Assembly: GCF_000008185.1 (NCBI RefSeq)
Contig: NC_002967.9
Location: 2,779,202-2,843,201 of the forward strand
Reading direction: 5' to 3'
Length of the DNA: 64,000 nucleotides
Source: Treponema denticola ATCC 35405
GTDB taxonomy: Bacteria > Spirochaetota > Spirochaetia > Treponematales > Treponemataceae
Below the pieces are notes generated by a model. It did no database searches, was not told where the DNA came from, and saw only the letters and a program-made list of their open reading frames with translations. The translations under genes were made by a program, and so were the position numbers. Below are positions 1-8,301 of this stretch, one piece after another (position 1 is the first letter of the stretch; every line of letters begins with the position of its first letter).

Positions 1-494
1 TCTTCTATTAAATATTTTAAAAGAATCTTGCTGCTTTTTAATTCCTTAAAGATAAGAGCATTTTCAGGTTTAAGGCGCAAAAATTCCGCATCGGGAGTTT
101 CGTGCCTTATTCCATCAGCTTGATTTTCGCCGCTTTCTTCAACATCGGTCTTCTCCTCAGCTCCATTTTTTTCTTCTTGAGGCTTTTCAAGGGGGAGGAG
201 CTTTATTTTACCGTAGCGGCCCATCGTCTCTTTCATCCAAACCAAGATAGAATCGGGAACCTTAAAGCGGGAAAAGCCTGTGAGGGTTTTCATAATAGAA
301 TCGGCTGAAAGCCCGACACCTGCCGCATTCCAGAGCGAGAGGGGGGTCAGCCTGTAAGTATGGAGATGTTCAGGCGACTTTTCAAGCTCCGCAAAAGGAA
401 TAAGGGCAAAACGAGCCTCATTGGCTTCCGGGTCGTGAATATCCAAAAGAATGGAGCGGTCTCCTTGAATTATAAGCGGTTTAGATTCTTGCAT
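1..494 (-). CDS. XPB/Rad25-type DNA helicase, N-terminal part (cut by window edge)
   Basis: These are the first 164 codons of an SF2 helicase of the bacterial XPB (ERCC3) family, read leftward and running off the window. The visible part is the N-terminal domain: PLIIQGDRSILLDI, then SPEHLHTYRLTPLSLWNA and FKVPDSILVWMKETMGRYG, a pattern I know from mycobacterial and spirochaetal XPB. The helicase motifs lie outside the window. An acidic Glu-rich insert (about residues 103-130) follows the N-terminal domain. The family unwinds DNA 3' to 5' and is linked to repair. The start is the ATG at 494, the first in frame. The family assignment is firm for a partial gene; the in vivo role is inferred. 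Confidence 0.85.
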   Translation of the reverse strand, partial: MQESKPLIIQGDRSILLDIHDPEANEARFALIPFAELEKSPEHLHTYRLTPLSLWNAAGVGLSADSIMKTLTGFSRFKVPDSILVWMKETMGRYGKIKLLPLEKPQEEKNGAEEKTDVEESGENQADGIRHETPDAEFLRLKPENALIFKELKSSKILLKYLIE

Positions 495-554
495 AGCCTG
501 CCATTATACACTTTTAGAGGGGACAGTTCAAGTTAGGGGAAAGCGAAGTTCAAA

Positions 555-1763
555 TTACCAAACAATTACAGAGGCCGCCTCACTTATCAAGCTATAGGTT
601 TTAAGAGAAGTAAAAGTTATCGCGGCATTGCCCAAAAGCTCGGCATCGGCTATTTGCAACACCTTGAATTCTCTGCCGGTGATTTCGGCCTTTAAGTCCC
701 GCCAAAGTTTATTATTGGCCTGCCCTCCTGAGATTGTATATATGGGACGGAAGCCTGCGGCCTTTTCAAGTAAATCCATACCCGCTTTTACCTTAAAAGC
801 AAGGGCTTCCATTATAGATCTTCCTTCCGCTTCATTTTGTTTATGTGCGGTTTTAGTATTTATATTATGCACAAAAGCGTCAAAGTCCATAAAATTGCCT
901 CCGTGCTTTTTTATATACTCATAAAAAACATTCCCCGAATTTTCTATTAGGTAGGATATGTTCCAAAGGTTCGGAATCGGAGACGGAAGAAGGCGTAAGC
1001 CCTTCAACTTGGAGCTTTCCGGAGGAGCTTCAAGACAGATATTTATTCCCTCGCTTGAGCCGGCCCTATCGCAGGCAGTTCCCGGCTTCAATGTGTTTGT
1101 TCCAATGAGGGCAGCTATAAAATCGGGAGGGCCTGCAAAAACGGGAATGTTTCGGTAAAGACCGCAATCTTCTCCCAGCGGAACAAATGGGGCAAGTTTA
1201 TTTTTCGGTATGGATAAGGCTTTTAATTCTTCATCAGTCCAATAAGCGGGCACATAGCGTTCTTCGGGCAAAACCGTTACCTTCGTTTTTGTAAGTTTAT
1301 AAATTAAATACTCTGGGCCCGATAAAATATATTTTGCAGATTGAAATATTTTGGGATAAGAATTTCGGAAAAAATCCAAACGAGGTAAAAAGATGGATTT
1401 ACCGTAAAGAGGACTTTTTTTCATGGAATTTTCATTCGAATTTTTGTTAGAGTTCTCATTCGAAGCTTTGGAAGAGGCCTTGTTCCACAAAAGTAAAAAA
1501 TCTCTTTCTGCAGAATCTTCGGATACGGCAACCAAGCTGGGGCCGTTTCCCGAAATACAGATACCGCAAATCTTAATGCTTTTTTGTTCTGCAAAGTCGG
1601 AAAACTGTTTAAAAAGGTTTTCAAAAGAAATAAGCCATGTTTCGGCTTCAAGGTTTTGAGGAAAAAATAAACGGCCTTGCGTATAAACCTTTCCGTCTTC
1701 GGCTATAAGAGCGCCCTTCAGGGAAGACGTACCTATGTCAAAGACGGCTGCACAAAAAATCAT
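555..1763 (-). CDS. FGGY-family carbohydrate kinase
   Basis: This is a sugar kinase of the FGGY (xylulokinase/glycerol kinase) fold, which phosphorylates a sugar or polyol with ATP in the cytoplasm. The N-terminal phosphate loop reads FDIGTSSLKGAL (residues about 8-19), an ISGNGPSLVAV strand follows near residue 70, and the C-terminal FGGY signature is TISGGQANNKLWRDL (about 346-360). At 402 residues it is shorter than the usual 480-520, with a low-complexity Ser/Asn/Lys stretch at about residues 95-115, so the substrate cannot be named. Its start codon overlaps the prs stop by four bases (ATGA), implying translational coupling to PRPP synthetase and perhaps a pentose or nucleoside-sugar role (inference). 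Confidence 0.85.
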   Translation of the reverse strand: MIFCAAVFDIGTSSLKGALIAEDGKVYTQGRLFFPQNLEAETWLISFENLFKQFSDFAEQKSIKICGICISGNGPSLVAVSEDSAERDFLLLWNKASSKASNENSNKNSNENSMKKSPLYGKSIFLPRLDFFRNSYPKIFQSAKYILSGPEYLIYKLTKTKVTVLPEERYVPAYWTDEELKALSIPKNKLAPFVPLGEDCGLYRNIPVFAGPPDFIAALIGTNTLKPGTACDRAGSSEGINICLEAPPESSKLKGLRLLPSPIPNLWNISYLIENSGNVFYEYIKKHGGNFMDFDAFVHNINTKTAHKQNEAEGRSIMEALAFKVKAGMDLLEKAAGFRPIYTISGGQANNKLWRDLKAEITGREFKVLQIADAELLGNAAITFTSLKTYSLISEAASVIVW

Positions 1764-3016
1764 TTTTTAGGTATTGCAGCGTTTTTTAGCAATTTTTCGA
1801 TTATATCCCTGTTGTCGAGAAGGCTCGAAAGGGAGAGGTTTTCGTGAAGGCGCGTGATAACTTGGGCAAAAAGACCCGATACATCGGTTTCAATATACCA
1901 CTCTTTTTGTTTTAGCTCGGTATGATAAACGGCATTCGTACCTATAACCCTATAAAAAAGCCCCTTGGAATAAGCCTCATCAAATTGCTGAATGGCGTCG
2001 CCTGTAAAGAAAGGAAGACTTACGGCGGCTATAACCTTTTTTGCTCCCTTGCTCTTCAAGAATTCCATAGCCTTTAAAAGAGTTCCGCCCGTTCCCAACA
2101 TATCGTCTGCAATAAAGGCATTTTTTCCTTCTACATCGCCCAAAAGCTTAATGCTTATGATATTCGACTGCTTTGCATTTTGAGTAACAACGGAATAATC
2201 TCTTTCTTTATAAATCATGGCGAGGGGTTTTTGTAAGCCCGACGAATAGAACTTATTTCGGTCTACAGCTCCGGAGTCCGGAGAAACAACTACAAATTGT
2301 TCTTCCGAATCGGCACTTAAATCGAGTATTCTTGTAAGCTCACGTATAATCTGATAACTTGCATGAAGGTTTTGTAAGCGTGCAGAATGGAAGGAATTTT
2401 CAATTTCGCGGGAGTGAATATCGAGGGTTATAATTTGCTCCACATCAAGGTCTTCGTAAATATGCCCAAGCAAGCTGGCAGTCAAGCCTTCTCTTCCCTT
2501 TTTTTTGTGCTGGCGGCTGTAAGGATAAACCGGAAGAACTAAGGATATTCTCCCTGCTCCTGCATGACGGACAGCATCTATGGTTACGATGAGGGACATA
2601 AGATGATCGTTTACGGAAAAGACCTCCTTGTTTTTTCCCTCATTGATGGTAATTTCCTGCTTGTTTTCAACATCCTGAAAAATATAGACATCTTTTCCGC
2701 GGACTGTTTCGAGGAGCTCGGTTTTAAACTCCCCATTCATAAAATATGTAAAACGGGCATCTACCTTGAATTTGGGTACGTGGATTTTATTTGTATCTTT
2801 GTTTACCGACATTCTGCCGGCAAATAAATCGCTATAAAAGTTAAACTTTTGAATCATATCCTCAGAGGAGGTGTTGTACCTCTTTGCTAACTTTTCGCTT
2901 TGCTGGTACAGCTTACGGGCATAGATATGCTTCAGATTCTTAATCGTTAAATTTGCAAACTCTTCGCCACCTGGACAAGCAATGATTGCGAGGTTATTCG
3001 ATTCAAGATAATTCAT
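1760..3016 (-). CDS. prs: Ribose-phosphate pyrophosphokinase (PRPP synthetase)
   Basis: The enzyme makes 5-phosphoribosyl-1-diphosphate from ribose 5-phosphate and ATP, feeding nucleotide, histidine and NAD synthesis. Visible motifs are PVYPYSRQHKK (Mg-ATP flexible-loop region, near residue 165), ITLDIHSREI, VVSPDSGAVDR and the PRPP-binding loop ADDMLGTGGT (near residue 304). At 418 residues it is about 100 longer than the common 310-residue class. The extra length lies mainly in the N-terminal half, which is the long form I associate with treponemes. The start has a clear GGAGG ribosome site (TTTTTGGAGGCAAAATG). It is the first gene of a pair with the FGGY kinase. Confidence 0.92.
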   Translation of the reverse strand: MNYLESNNLAIIACPGGEEFANLTIKNLKHIYARKLYQQSEKLAKRYNTSSEDMIQKFNFYSDLFAGRMSVNKDTNKIHVPKFKVDARFTYFMNGEFKTELLETVRGKDVYIFQDVENKQEITINEGKNKEVFSVNDHLMSLIVTIDAVRHAGAGRISLVLPVYPYSRQHKKKGREGLTASLLGHIYEDLDVEQIITLDIHSREIENSFHSARLQNLHASYQIIRELTRILDLSADSEEQFVVVSPDSGAVDRNKFYSSGLQKPLAMIYKERDYSVVTQNAKQSNIISIKLLGDVEGKNAFIADDMLGTGGTLLKAMEFLKSKGAKKVIAAVSLPFFTGDAIQQFDEAYSKGLFYRVIGTNAVYHTELKQKEWYIETDVSGLFAQVITRLHENLSLSSLLDNRDIIEKLLKNAAIPKK

Positions 3017-3128
3017 TTTGCCTCCAAAAAGAATATAAAAAAATGTTACTTGGCTTACTTTATCACTTGTTGAGGAAAATTACAATAGGGGAAGATTCGG
3101 CTATTTTAACAATAATCTTAAACCGTGC

Positions 3129-4097
3129 CTATTTTTTATAAACAAAGACCCTGTTTCTGCCGCCCTCTTTAGCGGAATAAAGGGCTGTATCGGAAAATTT
3201 TAAGAGTTCTGGTGTAGTCATCTTTTCGTCATATACGGCAAGGCCGATTGAGCATGATACTCGTAACTCGGGATGCTCTTGAAAGGTTAAAGCATTAACT
3301 TCGGTACATACTCTTTTGCACTGATATTCGGCTCTTTCCAACATTCCTCTGATAATAAAGGAAAACTCATCCCCTCCGTACCGGATTAAAATATCGTCGG
3401 TATCAAAATTACGTTTAAAAACTTCGACAATGGCCAGCAGGACCTTGTCGCAAAAGACGGCTCCATAATCTCTGTTAAGCTGGCCAAAGTGATCGATATC
3501 CACCATAGCAAAACTTACACCGATGTGCTGACGGACACAGCGTTTAAGAAGGCTTTCAAAGGACTCATCTAAATATCTTCTATTATAAAGTCCTGTAAAC
3601 TCGTCGGTAATGGCTCTTCTTTTTGCATCATCACCCCATCGGATTATCTGCGATAAGAGGCCGTCCGTCTTACTTAAACGTCCGCCGGTGATTTTAAGCA
3701 TATTGTACAAAACCGTTGAAGCGATTTTCGGTTGGTCTATAATAAGGGAAGAAAAATCTTGAGATTTTAAAACAAGGCAGGAGGTGGATTCTACAGCCTT
3801 GCAGGTTGCCGAACGGTGCTCTTGTTCGAGCATAGCCATTTCACCGAAAAAATCTCCCGCTCCAAGACGGACAAGTTCAATTTCTTTCCCTTCGGATTTT
3901 ACCGAAACGGAAATAGTACCTTTTACAATGATAAAAAGCTCATTGCCCGATTCACCTTCATAAACCAAGGCTTGGCCCGCTTCAAATTCGGAATAAAACA
4001 TAGCTTCAGCCAAGACTTCTATTTCTTTTATCGAAAGATGAGCAAAAAGCCGTGCTTTTTGTAAAATTTCAAGCCATCTTTGTTTTGAGCTATTCAT
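3129..4097 (-). CDS. cNMP-binding domain + GGDEF protein (apparently active diguanylate cyclase)
   Basis: This 322-residue soluble signalling protein has a cyclic-nucleotide-binding (CAP-ED) domain at about residues 15-130, with FFGEMAMLEQEHRSATC resembling the phosphate-binding cassette including its Arg. A helical linker and a GGDEF domain (about 160-322) follow. The active-site loop is intact (IRYGGDEFSFI), so c-di-GMP synthesis from GTP is plausible. Family knowledge: such pairs couple a small-ligand or oligomeric input to c-di-GMP output. It overlaps the upstream paralogue by eight bases. I cannot see a transmembrane segment. The bound ligand is unknown; cAMP itself should not be assumed. 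Confidence 0.88.
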   Translation of the reverse strand: MNSSKQRWLEILQKARLFAHLSIKEIEVLAEAMFYSEFEAGQALVYEGESGNELFIIVKGTISVSVKSEGKEIELVRLGAGDFFGEMAMLEQEHRSATCKAVESTSCLVLKSQDFSSLIIDQPKIASTVLYNMLKITGGRLSKTDGLLSQIIRWGDDAKRRAITDEFTGLYNRRYLDESFESLLKRCVRQHIGVSFAMVDIDHFGQLNRDYGAVFCDKVLLAIVEVFKRNFDTDDILIRYGGDEFSFIIRGMLERAEYQCKRVCTEVNALTFQEHPELRVSCSIGLAVYDEKMTTPELLKFSDTALYSAKEGGRNRVFVYKK

Positions 4098-5058
4098 TTA
4101 TATCCTCCTCAAAGAGAATTTGGGAGCCTCCGCGGGCTCGTCCGATAAGGGGCATTTCGGAGCATTGTTTTATAAATTCCGTTTTTTCAATCTTCGTATC
4201 GGGATATAATAAAACGCCTAAACTCATACTCAACTTAAAAGGACTGTTTACTACCGGAGAAATATCTAAGTTTTCAAGCGCAGCCTTTATCTTTTCCGCT
4301 AAACTTGCAGCCCCATCCCTACCCTGATCAGGCGTTAAAACGGCAAATTCGTTTCCCTGATAACGGATTAAAACGGAATCCGTATCTAAAAAATGGCTCA
4401 AGTGATTGCCTATAAAGGTAAGACAGGCATCTCCCTTTTCGTGACCGTAGGTGTCGTTAATAGCCTTAAAATTATCGGGCTTCATCATAATAAGAGAAAA
4501 AGAGCCTTTCATAAAGTCCGCAATATTTTCTTCAAGATAGGCCTTATTTAAAAGTCCCGTAAGCTTATCTCCATAAACCTGTTTTTGCAGTTCCTGCATA
4601 ATGGGAGAGTTTTCTTTTATTAAAGAGTTAGCCTTTCGAGTCCTACGAGAAACCATGACCAAAAACGATTTTAGCAGTTGAGCATAAGTTACGGGATTAT
4701 CCTTAAAAACCTCTTCCATGGGAATTCCGTCTTTAGGGAAAGAGAGGATGATAGAGTTTTCATTGGCAGAAGCTATGGCTTTTTGTTCTTCCTGAGTAAG
4801 CATAGCTGTCTCACCGAACATTTCACCGCTTACAAATTCGGCCAGAACGGAATTATCTTCAGGGGATAAAATTATAACATTTCCTTCTACAATAATGTAA
4901 AATCGGTCACCGCGTGTATCCTGCTTAAAAATAATATCGCCTTTTTGATAGCTGTCTATTCCTACCATATCGGCTATGTCTTTTAAGTAAACCTCATCCC
5001 ATCCTGCAAAAAGAGGAGTATTACTTAAAGCCTTTATCTTCTGTCCATCACTAATCAT
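4090..5058 (-). CDS. cNMP-binding domain + degenerate GGDEF protein
   Basis: This tandem paralogue of the downstream gene has the identical length (322 residues) and the same order: CAP-ED domain (about 15-130), linker, GGDEF-like domain. The catalytic loop is degenerate (RYQGNEFAVL instead of RYGGDEF), and the phosphate-binding cassette reads FGETAMLTQEEQKAIA, lacking the Arg seen in the neighbour. The surrounding fold markers (DKLTGLLNKAYLEE, NDTYGHEKGD) are kept. It is therefore probably a non-catalytic partner or c-di-GMP/GTP sensor (inference). It is first of the two-gene unit, and the eight-base overlap suggests coupled translation. Function could not be narrowed further. Confidence 0.85.
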   Translation of the reverse strand: MISDGQKIKALSNTPLFAGWDEVYLKDIADMVGIDSYQKGDIIFKQDTRGDRFYIIVEGNVIILSPEDNSVLAEFVSGEMFGETAMLTQEEQKAIASANENSIILSFPKDGIPMEEVFKDNPVTYAQLLKSFLVMVSRRTRKANSLIKENSPIMQELQKQVYGDKLTGLLNKAYLEENIADFMKGSFSLIMMKPDNFKAINDTYGHEKGDACLTFIGNHLSHFLDTDSVLIRYQGNEFAVLTPDQGRDGAASLAEKIKAALENLDISPVVNSPFKLSMSLGVLLYPDTKIEKTEFIKQCSEMPLIGRARGGSQILFEEDINE

Positions 5059-5139
5059 TTATACCACCTAAAAGCATTATAGCATATTTTCGGTAAAATA
5101 AAAGTGCATATTTAAAAAATAGGGAAAGAAGTCAAAAAC

Positions 5140-6234
5140 TTATTCATCAAGCAGGTCATCCAAATCTTTTTTAAAGGTTTGTTTTATGTTTTTCTTTTCT
5201 TTAAAGCGCCTTTTTGCCGACTTGGACTTTTCTTCCTTCTTTATTAAGAATTTTTCCTGCCGTTTTTCCCGTCTTATTTTTATTCTATCCTCTTTTAATA
5301 ATTGCAGGTAAAGTTCATACCTGTTTTTATCCAACAAACCCGTTTTAAGAGCCTCTAAAACGGCACAGCCTTTTTCGCATGTATGCGTACAGTCGCTAAA
5401 AAGACACTTGGATTTTAGCTCGGTAATATCCGCAAAAGAATTTTCCCCGCTGTCCGAATCCCAGATACCCAGAACCTTCATTCCGGGAGTGTCCATTATA
5501 ACTCCCGCATCTTCTCCTAAAGAAATTATCTGCCGGTTCGTTGTAGTATGAACGCCCTTGTCTATCTTTTTATTTATTTCGCTTGTGCGTAAAATTTCTT
5601 TTCCGGTTAGGCTGTTTATGAGGCTTGATTTTCCAACACCGGAAGAACCGAGCAATACCGAAGTCTTTCCCTTTTTAAAGTAATACTTTATATTTTCTAA
5701 ACTGTCAGGTTCAAAAATACTTATGCAATAGACTTTTAAATGAGGATAAATCTTTTTTATTAAATTTTCGGCATCCTCCCTTGTTTCAGATAAGTCCGCC
5801 TTAGTCAAAAGCAAAACGGTTTCAATATTTTGCAAAGCAAAAACATATCGAGCCAAGCGGTTTAAATTAGAATCCTTGTTTAAGGACATACATATAAAAG
5901 CTGTATCAATATTGGCAGCAATAATTTGTTCAAGCTCAATGCCTAACCTAGGATCCGTTCGCGAAATCTTATTTTTGCGCTCATATAAAAAATCTATAAG
6001 TGCAATCGAAGAATTTTCTTGAGATTCAAAACCGATCCAGTCTCCTACCGTAGGATAATAACCGGATATTTCGCATTCTTTTTTAAAAGAGCCTTTTAAG
6101 CGGGCTTCTTTTTCGACATCTTTACATATTATTTTATAGGAAGTCCCGCCAAAAAAAATAATACGCCCAACCTCTTTTTCGATCTTTTTATCCTTAAAAA
6201 AATCTTCAAAGCCGAAATTTAAAATTGTTTCCAT
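5140..6234 (-). CDS. rsgA: Ribosome small-subunit-dependent GTPase A
   Basis: RsgA is a circularly permuted GTPase that checks late 30S subunit maturation. Motifs appear in permuted order: G4-like LLLTKADL (about residue 140), G1 LLGSSGVGKSSLIN (about 195-208), G3 DTPGMK (about 248). A C-terminal zinc-finger follows (CLFSDCTHTCEKGC, with the Cys/His ligands spaced as expected) and then a basic Lys/Arg-rich tail. An OB-fold-like N-terminus precedes the GTPase. At 364 residues it is slightly longer than typical because of that tail. The start ATG at 6234 follows a weak AAGGAAAC site. A promoter at 6487-6515 and a 19-codon ORF lie upstream and may form its leader. Confidence 0.93.
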   Translation of the reverse strand: METILNFGFEDFFKDKKIEKEVGRIIFFGGTSYKIICKDVEKEARLKGSFKKECEISGYYPTVGDWIGFESQENSSIALIDFLYERKNKISRTDPRLGIELEQIIAANIDTAFICMSLNKDSNLNRLARYVFALQNIETVLLLTKADLSETREDAENLIKKIYPHLKVYCISIFEPDSLENIKYYFKKGKTSVLLGSSGVGKSSLINSLTGKEILRTSEINKKIDKGVHTTTNRQIISLGEDAGVIMDTPGMKVLGIWDSDSGENSFADITELKSKCLFSDCTHTCEKGCAVLEALKTGLLDKNRYELYLQLLKEDRIKIRREKRQEKFLIKKEEKSKSAKRRFKEKKNIKQTFKKDLDDLLDE

Positions 6235-6389
6235 AATGTTTCCTTATATACAGAGAATTATTTTCTCCCGGGATCTACATCACAAAAAATTCGGATTTAA
6301 AAATCTGTAAACTTGAGCACAGATAAAAATCAAGAGAATGAATTTAAGGTGAGAATTTTATAAAGAAAATTGATTTGATAAAATGCGGT

Positions 6390-6449
6390 TTATAAAGAAC
6401 TTCCGGGAGTAAGGTCTTTGCCGCTTGTTAAAAATAATACTGTAATCAT
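6390..6449 (-). CDS. 19-codon mini-ORF with strong ribosome site
   Basis: A short ORF, MITVLFLTSGKDLTPGSSL, is preceded by an excellent GGGAGGTG site (6454-6461, six bases before the ATG). It sits about 30 bases downstream of a TTGACA-N17-TAATGT promoter. This quality of signal in an otherwise empty 400-base gap is unlikely to be chance, so a translated small protein or an rsgA leader peptide is plausible. No homologue is recognised. There is no run of one amino acid that would point to attenuation. Confidence 0.45.
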   Translation of the reverse strand: MITVLFLTSGKDLTPGSSL

Positions 6450-6486
6450 AGAGCACCTCCCATAAGTTTTAAAATTTAGTAAAAAG

Positions 6487-6515
6487 ACATTAAGCTAAAA
6501 TAAAGATTTTGTCAA
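6487..6515 (-). promoter_or_regulatory. Sigma70-type promoter for mini-ORF/rsgA
   Basis: On the minus strand a perfect -35 TTGACA (6510-6515) and -10 TAATGT (6487-6492) are separated by 17 bases. Transcription would start near 6480, ahead of the mini-ORF and rsgA. The rest of the 6235-6584 gap shows only an AT-rich spacer and a small TGCAAAT/ATTTGCA hairpin. Confidence 0.65.
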
Positions 6516-6584
6516 GCAGGTATTCTTGCAAATAGCAATACCGATTTGCAAAAAAAATACCCTACTGTTGTAACTGCAAAAAAT

Positions 6585-6621
6585 AAGCGGCAGCGGATAA
6601 GAATCTTAACCGTTGCCGCTT
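6585..6621 (-). terminator. Rho-independent terminator after the YhhN-like gene
   Basis: An 18-bp stem with two mismatches (left arm 6585-6602, right arm 6604-6621) is followed on the minus strand by ATTTTTTG. It lies 24 bases past the stop of the gene ending at 6645. Confidence 0.75.
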
Positions 6622-6644
6622 CCCAAGCCAAAAGTTTTAAGCTC

Positions 6645-7346
6645 TTAGGCTCCTATAATTCCTATTGCACCTAATACGATTAAAAGTTGGGCAAGAATAT
6701 AGGTTTTCATAATAAGAAAGCGCATTCCGGCCTTGCCTCCCAAAAAGTATTTGGTTGCAACCATGGTATCCGATATGACAAAGAAAACACTTCCTATAGC
6801 AGCCAATATAAGCGCTAAAGACTGGGTTGCAAAGGCAAAAACTATAAAAAGCCAGCTCATCGATGATATTATAAGAGCGTAAACTATTACAATAGGTTTA
6901 AACCCTTTTAAATACTTTTTTGTTCTCATTACGGCATAGATAATCGAAATTAAAAAAATCACAGCCGTAACAATTCCGGGGATAAGGGGAATATTATCGA
7001 CCTTAACACCGAGTATTGCAAAAACTATATAAGATATTTGCGTAATTGCAAAAAAGAATATACCAAGAGCGAAATTTTGTTTTTCCCAATCAAAAAGAAG
7101 AGCAACATCTCCCAAAAAGCTGAAAATCAAGGCAATTATTATTAAAACATTTAATACCGAAAACGTTTTAATACTTACAAAGCTGAAAGCCAAAAAGAAT
7201 AAAAGAAGAGCCGGCATCAGCATAAATTTTGTCATATCCGCCCATTTTTGTCTTTGCTGAAAGCACTTGATTAAATGAATAATCGAAATAACTAAAAACA
7301 AGGCAAGAGCTGCGATACACAAAGGATCTAAACATTCATTATACAT
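6645..7346 (-). CDS. YhhN/TMEM86-family membrane protein (lysoplasmalogenase-like)
   Basis: A 233-residue, very hydrophobic protein with about eight transmembrane segments across its full length. Features such as FSFLGDVALLF and the late FFVISDTMVATKYFLG match the YhhN family, whose conserved acidic residues sit in such segments. Family knowledge: animal and some bacterial members hydrolyse the vinyl-ether bond of lysoplasmalogens. Activity here is not proven, although plasmalogens are known in anaerobes. The start is placed at the ATG at 7346 (MYNECLD), because GGAGGT lies four bases upstream. A longer frame reaching 7397 lacks such a site. It is monocistronic, with a terminator at 6585-6621. 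Confidence 0.75.
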   Translation of the reverse strand: MYNECLDPLCIAALALFLVISIIHLIKCFQQRQKWADMTKFMLMPALLLFFLAFSFVSIKTFSVLNVLIIIALIFSFLGDVALLFDWEKQNFALGIFFFAITQISYIVFAILGVKVDNIPLIPGIVTAVIFLISIIYAVMRTKKYLKGFKPIVIVYALIISSMSWLFIVFAFATQSLALILAAIGSVFFVISDTMVATKYFLGGKAGMRFLIMKTYILAQLLIVLGAIGIIGA

Positions 7347-7424
7347 ATATACCTCCAAAAATATACTTATACAATAATCATATACCGAAATCATCAAAAA
7401 AGCAAGATATTTTTAAAATTTAAG

Positions 7425-7453
7425 TTGACGATTAAGCTTTTCTATGCTATCCT
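7425..7453 (+). promoter_or_regulatory. Promoter of tatD-dus
   Basis: TTGACG (7425-7430) and TATCCT (7448-7453) are separated by 17 bases. The -10 box overlaps a perfect 12-bp palindrome. Confidence 0.65.
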
Positions 7454-7474
7454 GTACAGGACGGTAATATTACC
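7450..7474 (+). promoter_or_regulatory. Two adjacent perfect palindromes (operator-like)
   Basis: TCCTGTACAGGA (7450-7461) and GGTAATATTACC (7463-7474) are both perfect 12-bp palindromes and lie one base apart, on the -10 box and start point of the tatD promoter. They look like dimeric repressor sites, but the binding protein is unknown. Confidence 0.45.
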
Positions 7475-7524
7475 TTAGTTAATAGGTAAAAATTTATTAT
7501 ATCAATTTTACATGGAAGAATAAT

Positions 7525-8298
7525 ATGCAGATTTTTGATACTCATGCTCATGTCGGGTTGATCTATTCCGATCCGATTGAGCAATTACGCGTTGTACAGG
7601 AAGCCCGACAAGGCTCTGTAACGAGAATAGTAAGTATATGTAACAGTCTCCACGACTTTTCCAAGGTGTATGAAACTCTTAGGTTTTCACCGGCGGTATA
7701 CCATGCCGTAGGTGTATCTCCTTCTGAAGTTACATCTCCCGGAAAAGACTGGCAAAAAACAATAGAAGAAAGCTTAAAATTACCCAATGTAGTGGCCGTA
7801 GGAGAAATAGGCCTTGATTACTGCAAAAAATACGGAGATAAACGCTCCCAGATTGAGCTTTTTATCGCCCAGCTTGACATTGCCTCAAAGGCAGGTTTTC
7901 CGGTAATTATTCACAATAGAGAGGCTGGAAAGGATCTTCTTGATATCTTAAAGGAAAGGATTCCCAAAGAAGGAGGAGTTTTACATTGCTACTCCGAAGA
8001 CGATATTTATGCAAAAGAAGCTTTAGAACTTCCTTTATACTTCTCCTTTGCGGGAAATTTGACTTACCGCAATGCAAGAAATTTACATGATACTGTTTTA
8101 GCCCTTCCTCTTGACCGCATCGTTGTCGAATCCGAAAGCCCCTTTATGCCGCCTTCGGTATACCGAGGCCAAAGGAATATGCCAGCCAACACAATCGAAA
8201 CCGTAAAGTTTATGGCTGAGATGCTTTCGATGGATATTGAAGAACTTGCCGATCAACTTTGGAAAAACAGCTGTACGCTCTTCCGGCTGCCCGAATAA
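7525..8298 (+). CDS. tatD: TatD-family metal-dependent hydrolase (DNase)
   Basis: This 257-residue TIM-barrel hydrolase belongs to the TatD family, cytoplasmic metal-dependent nucleases acting on single-stranded or damaged DNA. Visible family motifs are the N-terminal FDTHAHVG, VGEIGLDYC, PVIIHNREA and LHCYSED, all contributing metal ligands. The last signature normally reads ETDSP or ETDAP, but here it is ESESPFMPP, so the usual Asp ligand is Glu. That is conservative but unusual. It is followed three bases later by dus, so the two genes are co-transcribed. The N-terminus carries the metal site, so the start is secure. Confidence 0.88.
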   Translation: MQIFDTHAHVGLIYSDPIEQLRVVQEARQGSVTRIVSICNSLHDFSKVYETLRFSPAVYHAVGVSPSEVTSPGKDWQKTIEESLKLPNVVAVGEIGLDYCKKYGDKRSQIELFIAQLDIASKAGFPVIIHNREAGKDLLDILKERIPKEGGVLHCYSEDDIYAKEALELPLYFSFAGNLTYRNARNLHDTVLALPLDRIVVESESPFMPPSVYRGQRNMPANTIETVKFMAEMLSMDIEELADQLWKNSCTLFRLPE

Positions 8299-8301
8299 AA
8301 C

